From contig NZ_CP104174.1 of the NCBI RefSeq assembly GCF_025200925.1, positions 6,572,001 through 6,636,000 of the forward strand: DNA of 64,000 bases, given 5' to 3'. The translations under genes and the position numbers were made by a program. Positions within the stretch are counted from its first letter, which is position 1. Each line of letters begins with the position of its first letter. Under the pieces are notes generated by a model. That model saw nothing but the letters and a program-made list of their open reading frames with translations. It was not told the origin of the DNA and did not search any database. This stretch comes from Bradyrhizobium sp. CB1015. GTDB taxonomy: Bacteria > Pseudomonadota > Alphaproteobacteria > Rhizobiales > Xanthobacteraceae. Below, in pieces: positions 30,639 through 38,863 of the stretch.

Positions 30639-31484
30639 ATGACGATTCAGACTGTCTCGACCAACAAATCCTATGGGGGCGTGCAGGGCGTCTATCGCCA
30701 TGCCAGCCAGGCGACCGGAACCGACATGGTGTTCTCGGTCTATATCCCGCCCCATGCGGACGGGGCCAAGCTGCCCGTGGTCTGGTACCTCTCCGGGCTC
30801 ACCTGCACGCATGCCAACGTCACCGAGAAAGGCGAATTCCGCAAGGCCTGCGCCGAGCTCGGCCTGATCTTCGTCGCGCCCGACACCTCACCGCGCGGTC
30901 CCGACGTGCCGGGCGATGCCAACAATTCCTATGATTTCGGCCTCGGGGCCGGCTTCTATGTCGACGCCACGCAAGAGCCGTTCGTGCGCAATTATCGCAT
31001 GTGGAGCTATGTCACGGACGAGCTGCCGAAGCTCGTTGCGGAGAACTTCCCGGTCGATGCCAGGCGGCAATCGGTGATGGGACATTCGATGGGCGGCCAC
31101 GGCGCGCTGACGGTGGCGCTGCGCAACCCGCACCGCTTTCGCGCAGCCAGCGCGTTTGCTCCGATCGTGGCGCCCTCGCTCGTGCCCTGGGGCATCAAGG
31201 CGCTGACCGGCTATCTCGGGCCGAACAAGGATTCCTGGCGCAACCACGACACGGTGGCGCTGATCGAGGACGGCGCGAAATTCTCCGGCTTCCTGGTCGA
31301 CATCGGCGAGGCCGACAATTTCCTCAAGGAGCAGCTCAAGCCCGAGCTGCTCGAGGCCGCCTGCGCCAAGGCGGACATCCCGCTGACGCTGCGGCGCCAA
31401 GCGGGCTACGACCACAGCTATTATTTCATCTCGACCTTCATGAGCGATCATCTGCATTGGCATGCAGCAAGATTGACGGCGTGA
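30639..31484 (+). CDS. fghA: S-formylglutathione hydrolase
   Basis: A 281-residue esterase-D type enzyme. The catalytic serine elbow is VMGHSMGGHGALTVALRNP; the His is in AGYDHSYYFISTFMSDHL; and the N-terminal LPVVWYLSGLTCTHANVTEKGEF and APDTSPRGPDVPGD are hallmarks. It hydrolyses S-formylglutathione to formate and glutathione, the last step of glutathione-dependent formaldehyde oxidation. The other steps, class III dehydrogenase and Gfa, lie at 58341-60045. The ATG follows GGAG by ten bases; a TTG two codons earlier is possible. Confidence 0.93.
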   Translation: MTIQTVSTNKSYGGVQGVYRHASQATGTDMVFSVYIPPHADGAKLPVVWYLSGLTCTHANVTEKGEFRKACAELGLIFVAPDTSPRGPDVPGDANNSYDFGLGAGFYVDATQEPFVRNYRMWSYVTDELPKLVAENFPVDARRQSVMGHSMGGHGALTVALRNPHRFRAASAFAPIVAPSLVPWGIKALTGYLGPNKDSWRNHDTVALIEDGAKFSGFLVDIGEADNFLKEQLKPELLEAACAKADIPLTLRRQAGYDHSYYFISTFMSDHLHWHAARLTA

Positions 31485-31508
31485 TCAGCACCGCCTCAAA
31501 GGAGAGAC

Positions 31509-31567
31509 TGTCACCCCACCCCGCTCGCGCTTTGCGCGATCGACCCTCCCCCTCCAGGAGAGGGTAA
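31509..31567. repeat. Intergenic repeat fragment (CACCCCACCCCGCTCGCGC type)
   Basis: This stretch matches 40997-41053 almost base for base: CACCCCACCCCGCTCGCGCT, then GCGCGATCGACCCTCCCC and the TCCAGG[A/G]GAGGGT end. It contains the short palindrome TCGCGCxxxGCGCGA. It is a single arm of a larger repeat that is complete at 40900-41053. Confidence 0.7.
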
Positions 31568-31578
31568 GAGTCCCCTAC

Positions 31579-32079
31579 TCACGGCTTGCCGTAGTTCGGC
31601 GCCAGCAGGCGGTTGCGGATGAGATAACTCATCGTGCGCGACCAGGATTCATCCGTGTTGCCGCGCATGTCGGCGCTGGCGGCGGTGATCATGTTGCCGG
31701 TCTTCACGTCGCGCAGATAGATATTGAGATTGATGATCAGGTTCGAGACCTTTTGCACGAGGCCGGTGATCTCCAAATCGGCGCCGAGCTGCGCGGCGAG
31801 CTTGAGGTCGCAGCCGCCGCAGGCCTGCAGGTTCGCGTGACGGGCGGCCTCCCTTACCGGTGCGATGTCGAGCACCAGGAACCGGCCCGACTCTGCCAAT
31901 TCCTTGCGCAGCTGCTCGCTGATGCGCACGAGCCGCGCCTCTTCCGGCTTGGAGCCGTAGAACTCGCCCGGCAGGCTGGTGTCGATCAGTTCGAAATCGA
32001 ACACCGCGAGCTTCGGCGGGTCGGCAAGCGCGGCCGAGCCCGTCAACAGCAAAGCTGCGATCGCCAATAATGCTCGCAT
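31579..32079 (-). CDS. Exported DUF3280 protein of PQQ/lanthanide clusters
   Basis: A 166-residue protein with signal peptide (MRALLAIAALLLTGSAALA) and DUF3280 body: PKLAVFDFELIDTSLPGEFYG, then a stretch with LQACGGCDLKLAAQLGADLEITG containing a close Cys pair, then LIINLNIYLRDVKTGNMI. This family is found beside PQQ-dependent dehydrogenase genes; its role is unknown. It is divergent from the lut-like binding protein gene. GGGAATC before the ATG supports this start over one 23 codons upstream. In Methylorubrum several exported proteins of unknown role accompany the lanthanide transporter; this may be one of their counterparts. Confidence 0.8.
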   Translation of the reverse strand: MRALLAIAALLLTGSAALADPPKLAVFDFELIDTSLPGEFYGSKPEEARLVRISEQLRKELAESGRFLVLDIAPVREAARHANLQACGGCDLKLAAQLGADLEITGLVQKVSNLIINLNIYLRDVKTGNMITAASADMRGNTDESWSRTMSYLIRNRLLAPNYGKP

Positions 32080-32208
32080 GATCGTGATTCCCGACCGCGC
32101 GCGCGGGGGGACGAAATGCGGGGTTGCATGGCCTGACAAATTGGTCATGCTTGAAGCAGAGACAATTCTTCACCGGCGGTCAAGCCGGGGAGATCGTCCG
32201 GAGGAAGC

Positions 32209-33390
32209 ATGATCCGATGGTTGGCCGGCCTCATCGGCTTTGGTCTTGCCGCGACGAGCGCGCTGGCGGCCGATCCTGTCACGGTCGGCGTCGGCTATCT
32301 CGGAATCGCCGGCACCCGATCGACGCTGTCGCTGGTCGAGCAGCCCGCCGAGAATGACGGCGTCGCCGGCGCGCGCCTTGCCATCGAGGACAACAACACC
32401 ACCGGGAAATTCACGGGCCAGCGCTTCACGCTGGAGGAGCGCCGCATCAGGGAAGGCGAGGACGTGGCGCAGGCCGCGACCGCGCTCGCCGAGAAGAACG
32501 GCTTCATCATCGCCGATCTGCCCGCCGATGCGCTCCTGAAGGTCGCGGACGCCCTGCGCGACCGCGGCACGCTGCTGTTCAACGCCGGCGCGATCGACGA
32601 TCGGCTGCGCGAGGCCGATTGCCGCGCCAACGTCATCCACACCGCGCCGACACGCGCGATGCTGGCGGACGCGCTCGGCCAATATCTGGTGTGGAAGAAG
32701 TGGTCGCGCTGGCTGCTGGTGGTCGGCTCGCACGACGAGGACAGGCTGTTCGCCGATGCGCTCCGGCGTACCGCGGCGCGGTTCGGCGCCAAGATCGTGC
32801 AGGAGCGGACCTTCGAGGATAAGGGCGGCGCGCGGCGCACTGACAGCGGCGTGACGCAGATCCAGCGCCAGATTCCTGTCTTCACGCAACAGGCGCCGGC
32901 CTATGACGTGCTGGTCGCCGCCGACGAGAGCGAGGTGTTCGGCGCCTATCTGCCCTATCGCACCTGGGATCCGCGCCCGATCGCGGGCTCGGCCGGCCTC
33001 GTGCCGCGCAGCTGGGACGCATCGCAGGACCAGTGGGGCGCGATCCAGATGCAGAACCGCTTCATCAAGCTGAATTCGCGGCGAATGACGGCGCTCGACA
33101 TGCAGGCCTGGACGGCGGTGCGCATGATCGGCGAAGCCACCTCGCGCACCAATTCCGGCGAGGTCAAGAAGGTCACCGATTTCATCAAGGGCCCGGATTT
33201 CTCCGTCGCCGCCTTCAAGGGCACGCGGCTGACCTTGCGCGACTGGAATTGGCAGCTGCGCCAGCCGATCCTCTTGGTCGACGGCCGCATGGTGGTGTCG
33301 GTGTCGCCGCAGGAAGGATTTCTGCACCAGGTCTCCGAGCTCGACACGCTCGGCTACGATCGCCCGGAGAGCAAATGCAAGCTGAAATGA
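32209..33390 (+). CDS. PQQ/lanthanide-cluster ABC transporter substrate-binding protein (LutA-like)
   Basis: A 393-residue periplasmic protein with signal peptide (MIRWLAGLIGFGLAATSALAA) and a branched-chain-amino-acid-type binding fold: VTVGVGYLGIAGTRSTLSLVE, NDGVAGARLAIEDNNTTGKF, ADALLKVADALRDRGTLLFNAGAIDDRLREADCRANVIH. It corresponds to the substrate-binding family attached to PQQ-dependent alcohol dehydrogenase ABC systems. Together with the ATPase and permease at 34541-36192 it makes an importer-like set. By analogy with LutA of Methylorubrum the ligand may be a lanthanide complex; alternatively the system could handle PQQ or an alcohol-derived compound. GGAGG precedes the ATG. Confidence 0.85.
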   Translation: MIRWLAGLIGFGLAATSALAADPVTVGVGYLGIAGTRSTLSLVEQPAENDGVAGARLAIEDNNTTGKFTGQRFTLEERRIREGEDVAQAATALAEKNGFIIADLPADALLKVADALRDRGTLLFNAGAIDDRLREADCRANVIHTAPTRAMLADALGQYLVWKKWSRWLLVVGSHDEDRLFADALRRTAARFGAKIVQERTFEDKGGARRTDSGVTQIQRQIPVFTQQAPAYDVLVAADESEVFGAYLPYRTWDPRPIAGSAGLVPRSWDASQDQWGAIQMQNRFIKLNSRRMTALDMQAWTAVRMIGEATSRTNSGEVKKVTDFIKGPDFSVAAFKGTRLTLRDWNWQLRQPILLVDGRMVVSVSPQEGFLHQVSELDTLGYDRPESKCKLK

Positions 33391-33428
33391 GCATTGTGAT
33401 GCGACAGAGTCACCGCAGAGATGGTGCG

Positions 33429-33557
33429 CTCCCTCTCCCGCTTGCGGGAGAGGGTTGGGGAGAGGGTCTCTCCGCTCGCGAGGACCCCCAAGAGAGAGCC
33501 CTCTCCCGTATCGCATCTGTCGATGCGATACGACCTCCCCCGCAAGCGGGGGAGGTG
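33429..33557. repeat. Compound palindromic repeat (CTCTCCCGCTTGCGGGAGAG type)
   Basis: Contains three nested hairpins: CCCTCTCCCGC-TT-GCGGGAGAGGG at the left, TATCGCATC-TG-TCGATGCGATA in the middle, and CCTCCCCCGC-AA-GCGGGGGAGG at the right. It is an intergenic insertion between the LutA-like gene and the beta-propeller gene, splitting what is otherwise a tight operon. Translated frames through it are artefacts. Its right end lies about 28 bases before the next start codon, so it may affect expression of the transporter genes downstream. Confidence 0.7.
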
Positions 33558-33584
33558 AGCACCACCCGCGGACAGAGATCGCAC

Positions 33585-34544
33585 ATGCTAAGAGCAGCGT
33601 TGCTAGTGGTTCTGGCGACCTCCGCACCACCCGCGCATGCTTTCATCGCCTATGTCTCGAACGAGAAGAGCAACACGGTCTCGGTGATCGACACCGACAG
33701 CTGGACCGTGACCAAGACCATCAAGGTCGGCCAGCGCCCGCGAGGCATCGATTTCACCCGCGACGGCAAGTTCGTGATGGTCGCGGTCGGTGACGACGAC
33801 ACCATCCAGGTGATCGACGCCAAGACGCAAAGCGTGGTAGACAGCCTGCCCTCCGGACCTGACCCCGAGCTGTTCGCGCAGGATGCCGCCGGCAAGACCC
33901 TCTATGTCGCCAACGAGAACGACAACACGGTGACCGTGATCGACCTCGAGAAGCGCGCCCGTCTCGGCGACATCCAGGTCGGCGTCGAGCCCGAAGGCAT
34001 GACCATCAGCCCTGACGGCAGGACGCTGATCAATACCTCCGAAACCACCAACATGGCGCATTTCATCGACACCGCCACGCGCCAGATCGTCGCCAACGTG
34101 CTGGTGGACGCGCGGCCGCGCTTTGCCGAGTACAAGCACGATTCGTCGGAAGTGTGGGTATCGTCGGAGATCGGCGGCACCGTCTCGATCATCGACCCCA
34201 AAAAGCACGAGGTGATCGGCAAGGTCACGTTCGAGATTCCGGGCCTGCGGAAGGAGGCGATCCAGCCGGTCGGGATCGGCATGACCAAGGACGACAAGAC
34301 CGCGTTCGTCGCGCTCGGCCCCGCCAACCGCATCGCTGTGGTCGATGTCGCCTCGCGCAAGGTGACGAAATATCTCCTGGTCGGACAGCGGGTCTGGCAC
34401 ATGGCGTTCACGCCGGACGAGAAATATTTGCTCACCACCAACGGTGTGTCGAACGACGTCTCCGTCATCGACGTCGCCGCGCAGAAGGTGATCAAGACCA
34501 TTCAGGTGGGCGAGCTGCCCTGGGGCATCACGATCGCGCCATGA
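33585..34544 (+). CDS. PQQ-dependent catabolism-associated YVTN beta-propeller protein (LutD-like)
   Basis: A 319-residue exported protein (signal LRAALLVVLATSAPPAHA) built of YVTN-type repeats: FIAYVSNEKSNTVSVIDTDSW, FVMVAVGDDDTIQVIDAKTQ, TLYVANENDNTVTVIDLEK, VWVSSEIGGTVSIIDPKKH, and LLTTNGVSNDVSVIDVAAQ. Six to seven repeats close a periplasmic propeller. Its family is tied to PQQ dehydrogenase gene clusters. The ATPase gene starts inside its stop codon (ATGA), showing that it is part of the transporter operon. The start ATG has only a weak GAGA site; a repeat element sits immediately upstream. Confidence 0.87.
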   Translation: MLRAALLVVLATSAPPAHAFIAYVSNEKSNTVSVIDTDSWTVTKTIKVGQRPRGIDFTRDGKFVMVAVGDDDTIQVIDAKTQSVVDSLPSGPDPELFAQDAAGKTLYVANENDNTVTVIDLEKRARLGDIQVGVEPEGMTISPDGRTLINTSETTNMAHFIDTATRQIVANVLVDARPRFAEYKHDSSEVWVSSEIGGTVSIIDPKKHEVIGKVTFEIPGLRKEAIQPVGIGMTKDDKTAFVALGPANRIAVVDVASRKVTKYLLVGQRVWHMAFTPDEKYLLTTNGVSNDVSVIDVAAQKVIKTIQVGELPWGITIAP

Positions 34545-35347
34545 CCAGCCCCGCCCCGATCGCCGAACCGCAGGAGACGCCGAGACCGGGAGCGGCCACG
34601 GTGCCGGCGTTGTCGATCGACGGCGTCAGCCATGCCTATGGTCCGCGACGCGCATTGATGGACGTGTCCTTCAATGTGCAGCCCGCGAGCTTCACGGCGC
34701 TGCTTGGCCTCAACGGCGCCGGCAAGAGCACGCTGTTCTCGCTGATCACGCGCCTGTTCGGCATCCAGTCCGGCCGCGTCGGCATTTTCGGGCACGACGT
34801 CAGCAAGAGCCCCGGCGAGGCGCTGCGGCTGCTCGGGGTCGTGTTCCAGCCCCGCACGCTCGACCTCGACCTGTCGCTGACGCAGAACCTGCTCTATCAC
34901 GCCGCGCTGCACGGCATCGGCCGCCGCGAGGCCTCGCTGCGCAGCGCCGAGCTGCTCGGCCGCATCGGCCTTGTCGATCGCGCTGCGAGCAAGGTACGCG
35001 ATCTCTCGGGCGGACAGATGCGGCGGCTGGAGATTGCCCGGGCGCTGCTGCACAGGCCGCGTCTCTTGCTGCTCGACGAGCCGACTGTCGGCCTCGACGT
35101 CAAGGCACGCGCGGACATCATCAGCCACGTCCGCCAGCTCGTGACCGAGCAAGGCATCGGCGTGCTCTGGGCCACGCACCTGTTCGACGAGATCATGCCC
35201 AGCGACGATCTCGTGGTGCTGCACCAGGGCAAGGTGCTGGCTCAGGGGCCGATGAGCCGCGTCGTCGCGGAAGCGGGTGCGCAGGACGTCAATACCGCCT
35301 TCATGCGCTTGACCGGCGCGCAAATCATGCCGGGAGGCGGCGCATGA
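34541..35347 (+). CDS. ABC transporter ATPase of the PQQ/lanthanide system (LutE-like)
   Basis: A 268-residue ATPase: Walker A GLNGAGKSTLFSLI, signature DLSGGQMRRLEIARALLHRP, Walker B LLLLDEPTVGLDVKARADI and an H-loop ATHLFDEI. The ABC-2 style (drug-exporter type, CcmA-like) fits the permease that follows. It overlaps both neighbours by four bases (ATGA), so the beta-propeller, ATPase, permease and the small exported protein are translationally coupled. The N-terminal 30 residues are Pro/Ala-rich and specific to this subfamily. Confidence 0.92.
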   Translation: MTSPAPIAEPQETPRPGAATVPALSIDGVSHAYGPRRALMDVSFNVQPASFTALLGLNGAGKSTLFSLITRLFGIQSGRVGIFGHDVSKSPGEALRLLGVVFQPRTLDLDLSLTQNLLYHAALHGIGRREASLRSAELLGRIGLVDRAASKVRDLSGGQMRRLEIARALLHRPRLLLLDEPTVGLDVKARADIISHVRQLVTEQGIGVLWATHLFDEIMPSDDLVVLHQGKVLAQGPMSRVVAEAGAQDVNTAFMRLTGAQIMPGGGA

Positions 35348-36192
35348 GCAGCATCACAACGCGCGAGGCGCCGCGCGGCTTCTCGTTCGCTGAGTACATG
35401 ACCTGCCTCACAGGCATCGTCTGGCGCGAGGGCCTGCGCTTCCTGCATCAGCGCGAGCGCTTCGTCTCGGCGCTGGTGCGTCCCTTGGTGTGGCTGTTTA
35501 TCTTTGCCGCCGGCTTCCGCCAGGTGCTCGGCATCTCCATCATCCCGCCTTACGAGACCTACATCCTCTACGAGGTCTATATCGCGCCCGGCCTGATGGC
35601 GATGATCCAGCTCTTCAACGGCATGCAGTCCTCGCTGTCGATGGTCTATGACCGCGAGATGGGCAACATGCGCACCCTGCTGGTGAGCCCGCTGCCGCGT
35701 GGATTCCTGTTGTTCTGCAAGCTGCTCGCGGGCACCGCGGTATCGCTGCTCCAGGTCTATGCGTTCCTGCTGATCGCCTGGCTCTGGGACATCACCCCGC
35801 CGCCCCAGGGCTATCTCACCGTGCTGCCGGCGCTGATCCTGTCGGGGCTGATGCTGGGCTCGCTCGGCATGCTGATCTCGTCGGGCATCAAGCAGCTGGA
35901 GAACTTCGCCGGTGTCATGAACTTCGTGATTTTCCCGATGTTCTTCGCCTCCTCCGCGCTCTACCCGCTCTGGCGGGTGCAGGAGGGCAGCCCCTATCTC
36001 TATTACCTCTGCGAGGCCAATCCGTTCACCCATGCGGTCGAGCTGATCCGCTTCGCGCTGTATGGTCAGGTCAACTGGATCTCGCTGGCGGTGGTCGCTA
36101 TTTGCACAATCGTCTTCATGATCGGCGCGATCCTGGCCTATGATCCCTCGCGCGGGCTGGCGCGACGCGGGCCTGCGGGAGGCGAAGGATGA
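35344..36192 (+). CDS. ABC-2 type permease of the PQQ/lanthanide system (LutF-like)
   Basis: A 282-residue permease with six hydrophobic segments in ABC-2 order: LVRPLVWLFIFAAGFRQVLG, an amphipathic loop SLSMVYDREMGNMRTLLVSPLPRGFLLFCKLLAGTAVSLLQVYAF, then LILSGLMLGSLGMLISSGIKQLENFAGVMNFVIFPMFFASSALYPLW. ABC-2 permeases usually export, so its pairing with a binding protein is unusual but characteristic of these PQQ-linked systems. Starts within the stop of the ATPase gene. Confidence 0.9.
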   Translation: MSSITTREAPRGFSFAEYMTCLTGIVWREGLRFLHQRERFVSALVRPLVWLFIFAAGFRQVLGISIIPPYETYILYEVYIAPGLMAMIQLFNGMQSSLSMVYDREMGNMRTLLVSPLPRGFLLFCKLLAGTAVSLLQVYAFLLIAWLWDITPPPQGYLTVLPALILSGLMLGSLGMLISSGIKQLENFAGVMNFVIFPMFFASSALYPLWRVQEGSPYLYYLCEANPFTHAVELIRFALYGQVNWISLAVVAICTIVFMIGAILAYDPSRGLARRGPAGGEG

Positions 36193-36803
36193 CGGTTCGG
36201 GTTCTGGCCAGTGCTGTCCTGGTGCTCGCTGTTGCGAGCACGGCGGCGCACGCTGCCGATCCGCGCTATCCGGACTGGCCGTGCACCCAGGCCAAGGTGC
36301 CGGAGATCTCGCTGGCCGCCGTGTGGGCTGGTCCGCCGCTCGACGACGTCCAGAACAAATGGAAGGACGACGCCAGGATCAGCGCGCTCGTCGCGAAACT
36401 GGCGGCGCGCAAGACGCCGCTGGATGAGGCGGAAAAGCTGGTGAAGGAGTTTCTCGCAGGTTCCGCTGCCGACAAGTCCGCGAACGCCAGGCTGCTGTTC
36501 GCCGGCCTGTTCGACACGCTCAGCGCCCAGCGCGCCCAGGTCATGAATGGGCTCGAACGCGTCAGCCGCAAGCAGCGCGATGCCGCCGACAAGATCCGCG
36601 AGGACACGCTTCAGCTCCAGTCCCTCCAGAGTGCGACGCCACGTGACGAGGCGAAGGTCGAGGCGCTCAGCAACGAGCTGATCTGGAAGACCCGGATCTT
36701 CGAGGACCGCCACAAGGTGGTGCGCTTCGTCTGCGAGGTTCCAACCTCGATCGACCAGCGCCTGTTCGCGCTCGGACGCGTGATCCAGCAGGAAATGGAA
36801 TAG
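36189..36803 (+). CDS. Exported protein of unknown function in the transporter operon
   Basis: A 204-residue protein. It has a clear signal peptide (VLASAVLVLAVASTAAHA), then ADPRYPDWPCTQAKVPEISLAAVWAGPPLDD. The rest is helical and charged (LDEAEKLVKEFLAG, SAQRAQVMNGLERVSRKQRDAADKIRE, RIFEDRHKVVRFVCEVP) and ends in QRLFALGRVIQQ. Two Cys (in WPCTQ and FVCEVP) could pair. It overlaps the permease stop by four bases, so it is translated with the transporter. Its place as the last exported gene matches lutG in Methylorubrum, but I cannot confirm homology by eye. Confidence 0.75.
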   Translation: MTVRVLASAVLVLAVASTAAHAADPRYPDWPCTQAKVPEISLAAVWAGPPLDDVQNKWKDDARISALVAKLAARKTPLDEAEKLVKEFLAGSAADKSANARLLFAGLFDTLSAQRAQVMNGLERVSRKQRDAADKIREDTLQLQSLQSATPRDEAKVEALSNELIWKTRIFEDRHKVVRFVCEVPTSIDQRLFALGRVIQQEME

Positions 36804-36939
36804 CGTCAGTTGCGCTGACGGCTCACGAAAAGTTCCCGCAATCGCCTCAGCAACGTTAACCTTTCGCCGCGCTATCTGCCGGAACCAAATCGATTTATCA
36901 TGGCTTGTCGAAGTGAACTCCAGACGTCGGGAGGCCGCG

Positions 36940-37245
36940 ATGGGAACCACAAGATTCATGTTCGCGGGCGCTGCGGTCCTCAGCATGCTCGCAACCAGCG
37001 CCTTCGCTGACGACATGACCGGGATGATCACGCGGATCGATCGGCTCAACGGCACGATCTCGATCCAGCAGACGCAGAAAGGTACGGTCGGCGCCAGCGC
37101 AAGCAGCGCCGGCGCGCTGCAGGAGTACAAGGCCAAGGATGCCGCGATGCTGGATGCCGTCCATGCCGGTGACAGGGTGAGCTATTCCGCGACCGAGACC
37201 AACGGCACGGGCACGTTGACGAAGTTGCAGAAGCAGAAGCCGTAG
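36940..37245 (+). CDS. Small exported CusF-like OB-fold protein
   Basis: A 101-residue protein: signal MGTTRFMFAGAAVLSMLATSAFA, then DDMTGMITRIDRLNGTISIQ, a Ser/Ala/Gly loop, and YKAKDAAMLDAVHAGDRVSYSATETNGTGTLTKLQ. The strand order and the 'KD-A-LD-GD-V' core resemble the copper chaperone CusF, but the CusF metal residues (His, two Met, Trp) are missing. If it binds metal it must do so differently. GGGAGG before the ATG. It stands alone between the transporter operon and the convergent CXXCW gene. Confidence 0.65.
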   Translation: MGTTRFMFAGAAVLSMLATSAFADDMTGMITRIDRLNGTISIQQTQKGTVGASASSAGALQEYKAKDAAMLDAVHAGDRVSYSATETNGTGTLTKLQKQKP

Positions 37246-37298
37246 CACTGTCTTTCGTCTCCCGCTGGCAGGACAGGCAGAGCACCTACGCCCAATCC

Positions 37299-37856
37299 TT
37301 ATTGATCTGGGCGCGGCTCCGGCTGCGCTTCCTCGGTCGGAAGTTTTGCTCCCTCCCAGCCGTCAGTGCCGTCCGGATACCAGGCGACATTGGAATAGCC
37401 GTACCCCAATGCGCGCTTGGCGGCGTTCCAGGACATCCAGCAATCGGCGAGGCAATAGATCACCAGCAGCGCGGCCTTGTCGCCGCGTGAGGCGCGCGCG
37501 AGGCCGCGCTGGAGATAATCGTCCATGGCCGGCGGCAAGTTGCCGTAGCCGGTGTCCGGCAGCCAGAGGCTGCCCGGAATGTTCCTGCGCGGCGCATCGC
37601 GCCACACCGTGCTCGCAGGAAGGTTCTTCGGTTTCGGCGGGCGCGGCATCACGTCGACGAAGGCGCCGCTGTTCGCACGCCAGATCGCCTCCGCCTCGCC
37701 GGTCGTGAGCACGCGCGCGCCGGCAAGCGTCGCCGGCACCGGCGCGCGGTAATTGTCGGTGCGATAGCCCTCGGGCTCGAACGGCTCCTGCTGCTGCGCC
37801 AACGCCGGCGCCACCAGCAGGGCAACGACGAACGCAGCGGCAGGCGGCCGGCTCAT
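37299..37856 (-). CDS. PQQ-dependent catabolism-associated CXXCW-type protein
   Basis: A 185-residue exported protein (signal AAAFVVALLVAPALA) of rhodanese-like shape. The characteristic motif is VIYCLADCWMSWNAAKRAL at the position of a rhodanese active loop. FVDVMPRPPKPKNLPASTVWRDAPRRNIPGSLWLPDTGYG precedes it. The family is restricted to PQQ dehydrogenase neighbourhoods and may transfer or protect thiols. Its ATG overlaps the stop of the XoxJ-like gene (ATGA), so they are cotranscribed. Confidence 0.87.
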   Translation of the reverse strand: MSRPPAAAFVVALLVAPALAQQQEPFEPEGYRTDNYRAPVPATLAGARVLTTGEAEAIWRANSGAFVDVMPRPPKPKNLPASTVWRDAPRRNIPGSLWLPDTGYGNLPPAMDDYLQRGLARASRGDKAALLVIYCLADCWMSWNAAKRALGYGYSNVAWYPDGTDGWEGAKLPTEEAQPEPRPDQ

Positions 37857-38737
37857 GGCGCCTTCTTGGCCGTCTCCGCGCCGAGCGGCCGGTTGCTCTC
37901 GTCCAGCAGCGGCACGCCGAAATCGAGCAGGATCTTGTTGATCTCGCCCTGGTTCTCCTGGATGACCCGATTGAGCTGCCGCTTCCAGTTCTGGTCGGCA
38001 GGACGCACGCCCATGCCGATGCGATAGACCAGCTTCGGCCCGGTCGTCTCCTTGACCAGCGGCGTGACGTGCAGCGCGGAGCCGGCCTTCTTCGCATAAT
38101 AGCCGGCCATCGGTCCCCACAGCACGCCGGCGTCGATCTTGCCGGCAGTGAGGTCCTCGATCATGGCCTGCGCCGAATTGTCGAAGCGTGTGTCGATCAT
38201 CAGCGGATAGGGTTTTGCGTCGCCCATCAGGCCTGCCAACGCCATATTCGTCGCCGGCGGCGTGCCGGCGACGATGCCGATATGCTTGCCCTTCAGGCGT
38301 GCGTCCTCCAGCGTGTCGACGTCCTCGAGCCCGCTGCCGGTCTTGGCGACCAATGCATAGGTCGTGCGGTAATAGGGATTGGTGCCCTGCACGAGGTCGT
38401 CGCCCTGCGGGAAGCCCATAATGACGTCGCAGCGATGCGCACCCAGCGTCATGCGCACGAAGCCGGAGGCCTGCGGGAAGAAGACGTAATCGAGCTTCTT
38501 CTGCAGCTTGTCCGCCAGAAACTCGGCGAGCTTGTTCTCGAAGCCCTCGCCCTTCTCATTCGAGAAAGGCAGGTTGCGCGGGTCGGCGCAGACGCGCAGC
38601 ACCTTCGGATCGACCAGCTCGAATGAGAGATCTCCGGTCTCGCTGGTCTGCGCGATGGCGATATCGCCGAACGCACAGGATGCGAGCACGATCCAGAGTG
38701 AAAACCACCAGCGACGATGTCGTCGGGCCTGCGTCAT
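37853..38737 (-). CDS. Quinoprotein dehydrogenase-associated solute-binding protein (XoxJ/MxaJ-like)
   Basis: A 294-residue periplasmic protein with signal peptide (WWFSLWIVLASCAFGDIAIAQ) and a family-3 binding fold: LRVCADPRNLPFSNEKGEGFENKLAEFLADKLQKKLDYVFFPQ, then SGFVRMTLGAHRCDVIMGFPQGDDLVQGTNPYYRTTYALV. This is the MxaJ/XoxJ family attached to PQQ dehydrogenases; XoxJ is thought to help XoxF mature. GAGGAGGAAG precedes the ATG. The xoxF operon at 55871 lacks such a gene, so this may be the partner of XoxF, while the second copy at 50325 belongs to the other dehydrogenase. Confidence 0.88.
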   Translation of the reverse strand: MTQARRHRRWWFSLWIVLASCAFGDIAIAQTSETGDLSFELVDPKVLRVCADPRNLPFSNEKGEGFENKLAEFLADKLQKKLDYVFFPQASGFVRMTLGAHRCDVIMGFPQGDDLVQGTNPYYRTTYALVAKTGSGLEDVDTLEDARLKGKHIGIVAGTPPATNMALAGLMGDAKPYPLMIDTRFDNSAQAMIEDLTAGKIDAGVLWGPMAGYYAKKAGSALHVTPLVKETTGPKLVYRIGMGVRPADQNWKRQLNRVIQENQGEINKILLDFGVPLLDESNRPLGAETAKKAP

Positions 38738-38863
38738 CGCGCTTCCTCCTCGTTTTGTTTGAATGTTATCCATGCAACGCATGACGCGCCACGTATGCCA
38801 ACTTTTGCCGGGTTTGCCTTGTTGCAGTGCAATGAGGCCAATCCTTTGAACTGAGGCGGAAAA

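Noticed and set aside
29745..30812. Long N-terminal extension of the sensor kinase frame
   Set aside because: The extension runs antisense through the response regulator gene; the membrane helix and family start fit the ATG at 29744.
33033..33584. Longer beta-propeller frame through the upstream repeat
   Set aside because: The extension overlaps the binding-protein gene and a palindromic repeat; the signal peptide begins at 33585.
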